Positions 9,585 to 17,975 of a stretch of 64,000 bases of DNA are shown here, in pieces. The notes below the pieces were generated by a model. The model made no database searches, was not told the DNA's origin, and saw only the letters and a list, made by a program, of their open reading frames with translations. Source of the DNA: Cytophagales bacterium (GTDB lineage Bacteria > Bacteroidota > Bacteroidia > Cytophagales > Cyclobacteriaceae). Location of the stretch: contig JAKSDQ010000158.1 of assembly GCA_022360015.1 (NCBI GenBank), positions 1-64,000 of the forward strand, read 5' to 3'. A program made the translations under genes and the position numbers. Each line of letters starts with the position of its first letter. Position 1 is the first letter of the stretch.

Positions 9585-10121
9585 CTATCTATAGCATTTA
9601 GGACTTACCAGTATTGTAGCTTCCCATCCTGTAACCACTCCCTTACGTGCATCTACACACTCGAAATACACATCATTACCAGGTGGAAAATTGTTCCCGG
9701 CAGGCAACACATCCTCAATTCTTTTCAATACTTCCACCTGATTTCCACTAGTAATTCTCACTGCCACCAAATCGTTGTAGTTGTCAAAGTAAAAAACATC
9801 CCCTTTGGCAGCAATATCTACATTGCCAGGGATACTGATAAAGGCAACAGGTTCAGGTGAAGAAGGATCAGTATTGTCAATAATATGGACCCCTTTTGCC
9901 AACTCATTAATATAGAGGAAGCCGCCCTTTCGATAAATCTTACCGGGTCTCTCTAGTTGCCGTGGGGCCTCGATCCGAATGTCTTTCAATTCCGCAAGAT
10001 TACCATAGATGGGTTTAAGCCCCTCCACCTCGCCCTCGGGAAACGCAACAGGTTGGTCTTCATTGATGCAACCTGAAATAACAATTAGAAAGGCTAGTAG
10101 CTGGCAAAAATATATCTTCAT
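9585..10121 (-). CDS. LVIVD-repeat-like lipoprotein
   Basis: Start at internal Met MKIYFCQLLAFLIVISGC; KGVHIIDNTDPSSPEPVAFISIPGNVDIAAKGDVFYFDNYNDLVA; C-terminal SPKCYR. Confidence 0.7.
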   Translation of the reverse strand: MKIYFCQLLAFLIVISGCINEDQPVAFPEGEVEGLKPIYGNLAELKDIRIEAPRQLERPGKIYRKGGFLYINELAKGVHIIDNTDPSSPEPVAFISIPGNVDIAAKGDVFYFDNYNDLVAVRITSGNQVEVLKRIEDVLPAGNNFPPGNDVYFECVDARKGVVTGWEATILVSPKCYR

Positions 10122-10210
10122 GGACAAACAAAGTCTCGCCAATAAGACGCTTAAAAGTTGTATTTAGTTGCCAAAGATTTGGAAAATGGTCATAACTGAC
10201 GGCTATTTAT

Positions 10211-11443
10211 TCACTTTTTTACCCTTTCCAAGAGGATCTTCATTAAAGAGACAGCGGCGGCCTTTCCTCTTTCCCTGATGACCTCCCTGTCTGTGCTGTC
10301 TCCAACCTCATAGGTGACAGCCGCCGCATGCAAATAGTTGTAAAACCAACTTTTGCTGGTGGGGGATAAATAACCTCCCGGCCTATCGTCTGGCTCAAAA
10401 TCAGGTATTTGTAGTGCCATCCCCTCCAATACCTCGGGTATCAAGCCAGGAATATAGGCCAGGGTGTCCTGCTCGTTTAAATAAAACAGGTCTGACCAGG
10501 TAGAATGAAAGTCACCTCCAAAGTATATTTTTGTACCTCTTTTTCTTACAATTCTTGTGATATCCTCAAAAATAGCGCGCACTTCCGGCTGTCTGTAAAA
10601 ATGCCAGTCCCTGTTCAGATCCACCCCTCCGGCATTATGCCTCCAATGGCCCATGTCCACCCCATCCGGATTAACCATGGGATAAACAATCATATCAAAT
10701 CTTCTACGAAATTCCTTTGCCAAATCACTTTGGCCCCATATGGTTTCCACGAAAGACTTCATAGCCATGTAACCGGTAACCTCCGGAGGGTGCTGGCGGC
10801 TTATTACCAGGATTTTGTTTTGGTTGACCGGAGCGTTTTCTTCCAATTTAATAATCGGCCTTCCCAGAGCAGATTGACCCACGATCTTTTTCGTGACATA
10901 GTTGCGGGCGCCTGCCAGCTTATCAGACCAGTCACTGGCATCCTGAAAAGGCAAAATTTCCTGCGCGGCTACCCACAGTGTATCGGCACTTACTTCGATC
11001 TGAAAACTGGTTCCCAGAGCGTCCGAATGATAATCTTCCCGAGGTATCTTACGCCAGTCCGACCCGTTTTCACTGACTTTTGGCCAGTACCGGTGATTAC
11101 CGTGTTCATAAATCAAATTGATCCTGATCATAATATCCTCGCCAGCCCATACCTTAAAAGCGTACCAAGGGCTGTCATTGATGGGACTGTTCTCAGGTCT
11201 TATTAATATCGTAAAAGTTGTCTCGTTATCCTGCGCAATGCCATTTAAACGGGCTGACGGAAAATCGTTGCTAAAGCCGACCCCGTTGGGAAAGGCAAAA
11301 GTTTGCTTCTTCTGGAAAACTACCGGTTTGGTATGGGTATCGACAAAGGCACTGGAATCCAGGGGCAGGTTGAACTGAGCATGGCAATAGAAAGAAAACC
11401 AGGCTAAAAAGCCTATGAAAATGGGGACTGGAGAAAATTTCAT
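10211..11443 (-). CDS. M14-family zinc carboxypeptidase
   Basis: SRQHPPEVTGYMAMKSF, YPMVNPDGVDMGHWRHNAGGVDLNRDW, GGDFHSTW; signal peptide. Confidence 0.9.
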   Translation of the reverse strand: MKFSPVPIFIGFLAWFSFYCHAQFNLPLDSSAFVDTHTKPVVFQKKQTFAFPNGVGFSNDFPSARLNGIAQDNETTFTILIRPENSPINDSPWYAFKVWAGEDIMIRINLIYEHGNHRYWPKVSENGSDWRKIPREDYHSDALGTSFQIEVSADTLWVAAQEILPFQDASDWSDKLAGARNYVTKKIVGQSALGRPIIKLEENAPVNQNKILVISRQHPPEVTGYMAMKSFVETIWGQSDLAKEFRRRFDMIVYPMVNPDGVDMGHWRHNAGGVDLNRDWHFYRQPEVRAIFEDITRIVRKRGTKIYFGGDFHSTWSDLFYLNEQDTLAYIPGLIPEVLEGMALQIPDFEPDDRPGGYLSPTSKSWFYNYLHAAAVTYEVGDSTDREVIRERGKAAAVSLMKILLERVKK

Positions 11444-11570
11444 TGTATTTCAGGCTTTGGTGACTGTTACCTTCAATTTATTTAATTTTTATTTGAATTA
11501 ATAATCTATAACTTTATATCACGTATTTTTTACGGTTATTAATCTGATAGCATACTTAGCATTTTAAGCC

Positions 11571-12452
11571 ATGGCAAAAAAAATCTCCCGTAAAAAAGCC
11601 ATCAGGAATCTTGGTGCAGGGGCAGCATTGCTTACTTTAACGCCCCATGCCTTTGCCAATAGCCTTAAAAACGCTAAACGCCCTAAATCCGACAGTCAAA
11701 TGAATCATTCAGTATGTCAATGGTGTTATAGCAGTATCCCGCTTGAAACCCTATGCGAAGCAGCAAAGGAAATAGGATTAAAGTCAATAGAATTATTAGG
11801 GCCTTCACAATGGCCGGTCATTGAAAAATATGGCCTAACTTGCGCCATGTCAAATGGCAGTTCCCTGGGTATTGAGCGAGGATTCAATGACCCTGACAAT
11901 CATGCCCAATTGAAAAAGGATTATCTTGACCTGATTCCCAAAGCTGCGGATCATGGCCTTGAGAATATTATTTGCTTTTCAGGAAACAAAAACGGTCTGG
12001 ATGATAAAAAGGGAATCGAGTATTGTAGCAAGGGGCTTGAGCCGGTGGTGAAAGAAGCACAAAAATATAAGCTGAACATTGTGATGGAGCTATTGAACAG
12101 CAAGGTAGACCACCCTGATTACCAATGTGATCATACGGAGTGGGGTGTTGCGTTGGTAGATAAACTGGGTGAAGATAATTTTAAACTTTTGTACGACATC
12201 TATCACATGCAAATCATGGAAGGTGACATTATTGCCACCATCAAAAAATACAGCAATTACATCGCCCATTATCATACCGGAGGCGTTCCCGGAAGAAACG
12301 AAATCGATGAAACCCAGGAGCTAAATTATAAAGCCATCATGAAAGCCATACAGGCGACCGGCTTTCAGGGATTTGTGGCACAGGAGTTTATTCCAAAAGG
12401 TAAAGACCCGTTAGCTTCTTTGCAGCAAGGTGTCAGCATCTGTGATGTTTAA
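11571..12452 (+). CDS. Hydroxypyruvate isomerase-like TIM-barrel protein (AP endonuclease 2 fold)
   Basis: KISRKKAIRNLGAGAALLTL leader; VMELLNSKVDHPDYQCDHTEWGVALVDKLGEDNFKLLYDIYHMQIMEGDI. Confidence 0.88.
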   Translation: MAKKISRKKAIRNLGAGAALLTLTPHAFANSLKNAKRPKSDSQMNHSVCQWCYSSIPLETLCEAAKEIGLKSIELLGPSQWPVIEKYGLTCAMSNGSSLGIERGFNDPDNHAQLKKDYLDLIPKAADHGLENIICFSGNKNGLDDKKGIEYCSKGLEPVVKEAQKYKLNIVMELLNSKVDHPDYQCDHTEWGVALVDKLGEDNFKLLYDIYHMQIMEGDIIATIKKYSNYIAHYHTGGVPGRNEIDETQELNYKAIMKAIQATGFQGFVAQEFIPKGKDPLASLQQGVSICDV

Positions 12453-12511
12453 CCGGGTCTGGTAACAACCTGTACCGGCACCGGCCCGACGGTCCATCTT
12501 CTGCTTGAAGG

Positions 12512-13456
12512 CTAGCATTCAATAAGCATGGCACCATAAGAATAGCCCCCACCAAAAACTGTTACGACAATTACATCACCGCTTTTAAACCTGGATTTGT
12601 TTTCATCCATAGCTATTGCTGCGCCAGCGCAGCCTGTATTTCCCAGGTATTGAATATTGGAGAGCGCTTTTTCAGGATCGACATTCAAACTCTCAGCTAC
12701 ATTTTTTGTAATTCTTAAATTGGCCTGATGGGGGATCAGGTAGTCGATATCTTCAATCGTATAATTATTCTCTTCAATGATTCGTTTGGTAACACCGGAC
12801 ATATACTGGCAGGCCTTTATAAATACGTCTCTGCCAAAAGGCATCTCAAAGCCCTCGTAGCCCGGCCTCAGAAAAACACTATCCGATGCCTTTCCAACAT
12901 TTCCAGCACCTCCTGTGATTACCTGCTTGATTGCAAAATCATTTTCCTTGAGCTTTTCCCTGGATATAAAAACTGCCGCAGCACCGTCACCCCAAAGATG
13001 TCCGGCCTTTTGGTCTTCATCTTTACTATACAGTGTATTGTGCTCTGACAAAACCACCAACGCTTTGCTGGCTTTGTTAAGGGCAAAATACCCCTCCACT
13101 ACTTCTACGGCATTAATAAAAGTGGAGCAGGCGGTGGATATTGATAAAACCGGAATATCACTTCTATCCAAAAGCTTTTGAATGGCATGTCCTAGGGTGA
13201 AAATCGTATCATAGGGTGTATAGGTACCTCCTACAATCAGGTCTATTTCCTCAGGTCCATAGGGCAAGTCTTCCAAACCATTTTTAACGGCCTCTATACC
13301 CATAGTCTGGGCATTTTCCGACTTACCGGCCTTGCGCCGTTCCTTTATTCCGGTGCGCTCCAGAATCCATTCATCACTCAGTCCATTCAAATTACCGAAG
13401 TAATCATTGGCAATTCTGTTAGAAGGTATATAGCTGGAAATATGGTTTATATACAT
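12512..13456 (-). CDS. 3-oxoacyl-ACP synthase III (FabH-like)
   Basis: LSISTACSTFINAVEV (Cys), LIPHQANLRI (His), YLGNTGCAGAAIAM (Asn). Confidence 0.9.
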   Translation of the reverse strand: MYINHISSYIPSNRIANDYFGNLNGLSDEWILERTGIKERRKAGKSENAQTMGIEAVKNGLEDLPYGPEEIDLIVGGTYTPYDTIFTLGHAIQKLLDRSDIPVLSISTACSTFINAVEVVEGYFALNKASKALVVLSEHNTLYSKDEDQKAGHLWGDGAAAVFISREKLKENDFAIKQVITGGAGNVGKASDSVFLRPGYEGFEMPFGRDVFIKACQYMSGVTKRIIEENNYTIEDIDYLIPHQANLRITKNVAESLNVDPEKALSNIQYLGNTGCAGAAIAMDENKSRFKSGDVIVVTVFGGGYSYGAMLIEC

Positions 13457-13566
13457 CTTAAATATTTCGAATAAATCAGGCTCAAATATAAAGTACTTGA
13501 TTTAATTTATTCAATTATTTAACACGTATCTATACGGTCGAAATGAAATAATCGGGGAAGTATGTT

Positions 13567-14481
13567 TCAACTGTTTTTGAACAGCGACCGATAGCCTATC
13601 AGACTAACTTCAACCATATATACGCCGAAGGGTAAGGCAGAAATATCCACTTTTCTTTTCAGGTCTGTGATGGATTTTCTGAATCGCATCGATTTGAGCT
13701 CTTTGCCTTTTTCATCCAGGAATTTTACAATCACATCTCCCATGATGTTGTTATTTACGCGGACATCCAGATAGTCTTTGCTTGGATTAGGATACATCCT
13801 TAAAGGCTGATTAACATCTTCCAACACCAGCCCCGTATTTCGCTCTGTCTTCTGGTAGGCGCCATCAAAAAGAGAGCGTCCGTATTCTGAAATCGCCCTT
13901 ATCCGGTAGTAGTAGGTTGAATTCTTTTCTACTGATTTGTCACAATAAATATTTTTATTGGCAGGCACCCTTCCAACCTCCTTGAATCCCCGGTCAGGGT
14001 ATTGAGAACGTTCTACCGAAAAACCCAGCTCGTTGTCGGAGTTGTCTTTCCAGATCAAATCAATCTGCCCCTGGCCTACTACCCTGGCAAATACATGACT
14101 GGGCGCAGATGGGAACTCAGCCTTTTTCACAGACAACACCTGGTTAACAGCGATATGATTCAATATTTGCTCCTCATTTGAAGGCCAGACTATTTTTAAA
14201 ATATCGATCGTTTCATTTCTGCCAAGGTCAAAATCAGCCTCCAACTCAGTCTGATGGTCGTTTGCCGGACACATAATTTTTTTGGTTTGCCAGGTATCTT
14301 TAACTTTTAGAGAAATCGTCATTTGCTTGGATTCAAATCGCTCATCGGTGTTCAATAGCTTCACAGTGAGCCAATTGCCTGACTTTGTTGCAAATGAATC
14401 TTGATATAATCCAACAAAGAGCAAAAATGAAAAAATCAATCTAAGCAGGGGGTGAATGTTTGTTGATACTTTAAGTGGCAT
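13567..14481 (-). CDS. Secreted protein with ASPIC/UnbV-like segment, fibronectin type III domain and T9SS type A sorting domain
   Basis: DILKIVWPSNEEQILNHIAVNQVLSV; FN3-like GQIDLIWKDNSDNELGFSVERS; C-terminal MYPNPSKDYLDVRVN... Confidence 0.75.
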   Translation of the reverse strand: MPLKVSTNIHPLLRLIFSFLLFVGLYQDSFATKSGNWLTVKLLNTDERFESKQMTISLKVKDTWQTKKIMCPANDHQTELEADFDLGRNETIDILKIVWPSNEEQILNHIAVNQVLSVKKAEFPSAPSHVFARVVGQGQIDLIWKDNSDNELGFSVERSQYPDRGFKEVGRVPANKNIYCDKSVEKNSTYYYRIRAISEYGRSLFDGAYQKTERNTGLVLEDVNQPLRMYPNPSKDYLDVRVNNNIMGDVIVKFLDEKGKELKSMRFRKSITDLKRKVDISALPFGVYMVEVSLIGYRSLFKNS

Positions 14482-14860
14482 AAGTGGCTAACAAATTTTG
14501 TGTTTTGGTGTTATTTAAAAAGTACAATTAACAGGCTGTCAATACTAGTACTTTATCTTGGAAAAAAATAATCAAAATTCTTATTTTCTTTCATGAAATT
14601 TATTTTGAATTTTCCTTCATAAGTACTTGAATTACAGAATATTGCAAGTCAGAATAATTTTGAAATTTCTTTGTTTTTTCCGAAAACAATTCAAAGACCT
14701 GACTTTTCTTACATCAGAAAACTCCTAAACTTTAAATTTTTAGAAAATTTGCTTTTGGAAGGTTGTCAGGAAAAACCAAAGGTAAAAATCCCCTGCCAAA
14801 AATTTACGCCCTCCAAATTGATGTTAAAACGTGGTTTCCAGGAAATATTATATTTTTCTT

Positions 14861-14897
14861 TTCCCCAAAGTGTAGAATTTTTCTACACTTTGGGGAA
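14861..14897. repeat. Perfect 17-bp inverted repeat with 3-nt loop
   Basis: TTCCCCAAAGTGTAGAA-TTT-TTCTACACTTTGGGGAA. Confidence 0.95.
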
Positions 14898-15075
14898 GGG
14901 GTGGGTATAGGTTACCGGTTCCGGGTTCAAGGGTATGAGTTCGTTGAGAAAGGAGGGAGTAATGGAACAGGGAGTTGCCGGAGGTGTAAGGATTGGGGGG
15001 TAGAATAGTGGAACGGGGAGTCTGCGGAATTATGGAATTTTTTAAGGGAGTGAAATAGGGAATGATGGGGAGTTT
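14898..15075. repeat. G-rich degenerate intergenic repeat tract
   Basis: Recurring GGxAGTxxTGGAA, GGGGAGT and TAGTGGAA words; similar to 63268-63480. Confidence 0.5.
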
Positions 15076-15173
15076 CTTGCGCATCAGATCGATATAAACT
15101 GATTTAAGATTTTATAGGGGAAGCATGATAAACCCCGCAAGAAATAATATCTTTGGATTTTGTTGGCTAAAAC

Positions 15174-16193
15174 ATGATGAGAAAAAAGAAGTTTGCCATT
15201 ATAGGTTGCGGGCGTATAGCAGGCCGCCATGCCCGACATATTGATAATTTGGGGTCATTGGAAGCTGTATGTGATATTAAAAAAGAACGGGCGGAGGCAT
15301 TGGCCGCAACTTATGGAGCTAATGCTTACTTTGACATCGGGGAGTTGCTAATCAACGAAAAGGAGATCGATGTCATCTCCATTTGTACACCTAACGGCCA
15401 CCATGCCACTCATAGCATTATGGCGCTTCAGGCGGGCTTCAATGTGCTTTGTGAAAAACCTATGGCTCTTAGTGCAAATGACTGCCGGGCGATGATCGAT
15501 GCAGCCGAAAAATTCAATAAGATGTTGTTTGTTGTCAAACAAAACCGATTTAACCCACCCATTGCGGCTGTAAAAACCGCTATCGATGAAAACAAGCTGG
15601 GTAAAATATACAGCGTACAGTTGAACTGTTTCTGGAACAGAAATTTTAACTATTACCGCCAATCAGACTGGAAAGGAAAAAAAGCAATGGATGGAGGAAC
15701 GTTATACACACAGTTTAGCCACTTTATAGATCTACTGTACTGGATGGTGGGAGACATCGCGGAGGTAAATGGGTTGTTAGGCAATTTTGCACATGAAGAT
15801 GTCATTGAGTTTGAGGACAACGGTGTGGTACTGCTCAGGTTTAAAAATGGGGCGATTGGCTCTATCCACTATACTGTGAACAGCTTTAACAAAAATATGG
15901 AAGGTTCAATTACGGTGTTTGGTGAAAAAGGAACAGTAAAAGTGGGAGGGCAGTACCTTAATGAATTGGAGTATCAACAAATCGAAAATTTCGAGATTAA
16001 AAACTTACCTAAAGGCAATCCCCCCAATTATTATGGGGAATATACCGGATCAATGTCAAACCATGACAAAGTTTACGAAAATGTCATCGAGGCTTTAGCC
16101 GGAACAGCCATGATTGCTACCAATGGTTTAGAAGGTTTAAAAACAGTAGAAATTATTGAAAAAATCTACAATCAGGCCAAATTTATTCACTGA
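15174..16193 (+). CDS. Gfo/Idh/MocA family oxidoreductase (sugar-nucleotide dehydrogenase-like)
   Basis: FAIIGCGRIAGRHARHI Rossmann motif; ISICTPNGHHATHSIMALQAGFNVLCEKPMAL; DGGTLYTQFSHFIDLLYWM. Confidence 0.92.
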   Translation: MMRKKKFAIIGCGRIAGRHARHIDNLGSLEAVCDIKKERAEALAATYGANAYFDIGELLINEKEIDVISICTPNGHHATHSIMALQAGFNVLCEKPMALSANDCRAMIDAAEKFNKMLFVVKQNRFNPPIAAVKTAIDENKLGKIYSVQLNCFWNRNFNYYRQSDWKGKKAMDGGTLYTQFSHFIDLLYWMVGDIAEVNGLLGNFAHEDVIEFEDNGVVLLRFKNGAIGSIHYTVNSFNKNMEGSITVFGEKGTVKVGGQYLNELEYQQIENFEIKNLPKGNPPNYYGEYTGSMSNHDKVYENVIEALAGTAMIATNGLEGLKTVEIIEKIYNQAKFIH

Positions 16194-16199
16194 TACAAC

Positions 16200-17387
16200 C
16201 TACGCCAGAGATTGAATGGCTATCCAGGCCATCAAACCGCAGCCGATCTCCAGCGCGTCTTCGTCAATATCAAAAGTAGGGGTATGTACGAAAGAGGTAA
16301 TTCCTTTGGCTTCATTCCGCACACCCAACCTGTAAAAGGAAGCGTCGATTTCGTGTGAATAGAACGCAAAGTCCTCACCAGCCATCCATATATCCAGGTC
16401 CACCACATTGTCAGCCCCTAAATAGCTTACCGCTGCATTTCTGGCCAGATCAGTTAATTCAGGATTGTTTTCCAGGTAAGGATAGCCATTTACTATATTA
16501 AACTCACAACTTCCTCCCATACCCTCAGCAATGCTCTCTGCCATTTTTTTCATCTTCTTTTTGGCTTCGCTCCGCCATACTTCATCCATGGCCCGGAATG
16601 TCCCCTCGATTTTTACCTCATCCGGAATTATATTGGTTGCTCCATCGGCAATTACTTTACCAAAAGACAGTACCGAAGGCGTTTTAGGGCTGGCATTGCG
16701 GCTGACTATTTGCTGCAAGGCGACAATAATGTGCGCCATAATCAGCACCGGATCAATGTTCAGTTCCGGCATGGCACCATGTCCCCCTTTGCCTTTGACA
16801 GTAATATACAATTCATCGGTACTGGCCATATACATCCCCTTCCTGAAGCCTACTTTTCCTACTTCTATCAGGGGCATTACATGCTGGCCAATAATTTTTG
16901 TCGGGGCCGGATTTTCAAGTACACCGTCTTTAATCATCAACGATGCTCCCCCGGGTGCCTTTTCTTCGCCTGGCTGAAAAACTAACTTTACAGTCCCTTC
17001 AAATGCCGGTTTAAGTACTGTTAATATTTTGGCTGCCCCCAACAACGATGTGGTATGAACATCATGACCACAGGCATGCATAACACCATTAACACGAGAC
17101 TTGTAAGGAACTTCGTTGGCTTCCTGAATGGGGAGTGCATCCATATCAGCGCGTAAAGCTATTACTTTGGACGAGGGGTTCTTGCCCTCGATAATTGCAG
17201 TAAGACCCGTACCTGCAACACCCTCTTTGGGTGACAAACCAAAATCCCGGAGCTTACCGGCCACAAACTTTGCCGTATTAAATTCCTGAAAGGATAGCTC
17301 CGGGTTGGCATGCAGATGCCTGCGTATGGCAATCAACTCCTCTTTCACCTCGCCGGCCAGGCGCTGAACTTGTTGCTTTAGTTCCAT
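16200..17387 (-). CDS. M20-family amidohydrolase
   Basis: IRRHLHANPELSFQEFNTAKFV; MHACGHDVHTTSLLGAAKIL; FQPGEEKAPGGA; GEDFAFYS. Confidence 0.95.
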   Translation of the reverse strand: MELKQQVQRLAGEVKEELIAIRRHLHANPELSFQEFNTAKFVAGKLRDFGLSPKEGVAGTGLTAIIEGKNPSSKVIALRADMDALPIQEANEVPYKSRVNGVMHACGHDVHTTSLLGAAKILTVLKPAFEGTVKLVFQPGEEKAPGGASLMIKDGVLENPAPTKIIGQHVMPLIEVGKVGFRKGMYMASTDELYITVKGKGGHGAMPELNIDPVLIMAHIIVALQQIVSRNASPKTPSVLSFGKVIADGATNIIPDEVKIEGTFRAMDEVWRSEAKKKMKKMAESIAEGMGGSCEFNIVNGYPYLENNPELTDLARNAAVSYLGADNVVDLDIWMAGEDFAFYSHEIDASFYRLGVRNEAKGITSFVHTPTFDIDEDALEIGCGLMAWIAIQSLA

Positions 17388-17975
17388 TTAGTATTTGGAA
17401 GGAGGAAAAGTATTGGGGATACGAATGGGTATCAGGATAGCCTGAGGAAAGTGCTGTTTAAGCTCGCTGTAATGTTTTTGGGCTTCTATTTTCTCTATAA
17501 AGTTGCCCACCCTGACTTTGAAGTTAGGGGCTACCCACCCTACCTTAGGTCTGGACGAGGGCATCTGCTTATAGATTTCCGATTTAACCATATCGGCATT
17601 TTCACGGCTTGCCCCCGAATAAACCTGAATGGTATAACCTGAGGCGTAATCTATCTCCTCGTTTTTTTTAATGATCTCATTCAATATTTCGTCCAGCTTT
17701 TCGGTTACATCCTGTTGCGGTTCGCGCTTAACTTGTGGATCAATGCGGTTTTCAAGTGTATCCTCCTTTTGGATATCGCTTAACTTTTCGTCATACCTTG
17801 GCCTGAGGCTGGTGATGTTTTCTGAATAAGCGGAAGAGGTGCTACCGGGTTTACGAAGGCCTGTGCAAGCTGTCAAAGCTACCATCAAAAACAATATTCC
17901 CCCTGATCTTTTCATAAAATCAAATTGGTCATTCATAAAACGTGTAAAACTAGATAAATAAACGCTAATCTTCAA
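17388..17975 (-). CDS. SPOR-like domain lipoprotein
   Basis: Lipobox VALTACTG; C-terminal YTIQVYSGASRENADMVKSEIYKQMPSSRPKVGWVAPNFKVRVGNF. Confidence 0.75.
   Translation of the reverse strand: MKISVYLSSFTRFMNDQFDFMKRSGGILFLMVALTACTGLRKPGSTSSAYSENITSLRPRYDEKLSDIQKEDTLENRIDPQVKREPQQDVTEKLDEILNEIIKKNEEIDYASGYTIQVYSGASRENADMVKSEIYKQMPSSRPKVGWVAPNFKVRVGNFIEKIEAQKHYSELKQHFPQAILIPIRIPNTFPPSKY

Noticed and set aside
10505-11206. 233-aa plus-strand ORF
   Set aside because: Antisense to a well-supported M14 carboxypeptidase; composition typical of a shadow ORF.
12512-13456. FabH-like gene as part of a biosynthetic cluster
   Set aside because: Catalytic triad is present but neighbours are unrelated; no ACP, aromatase or ketoreductase genes nearby.
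14671-15084. ORFs 14671-14910(+), 14763-15008(+) and 14848-15084(-)
   Set aside because: They overlap the perfect hairpin and G-rich repeat tract; overlapping in three frames with no protein-like features.
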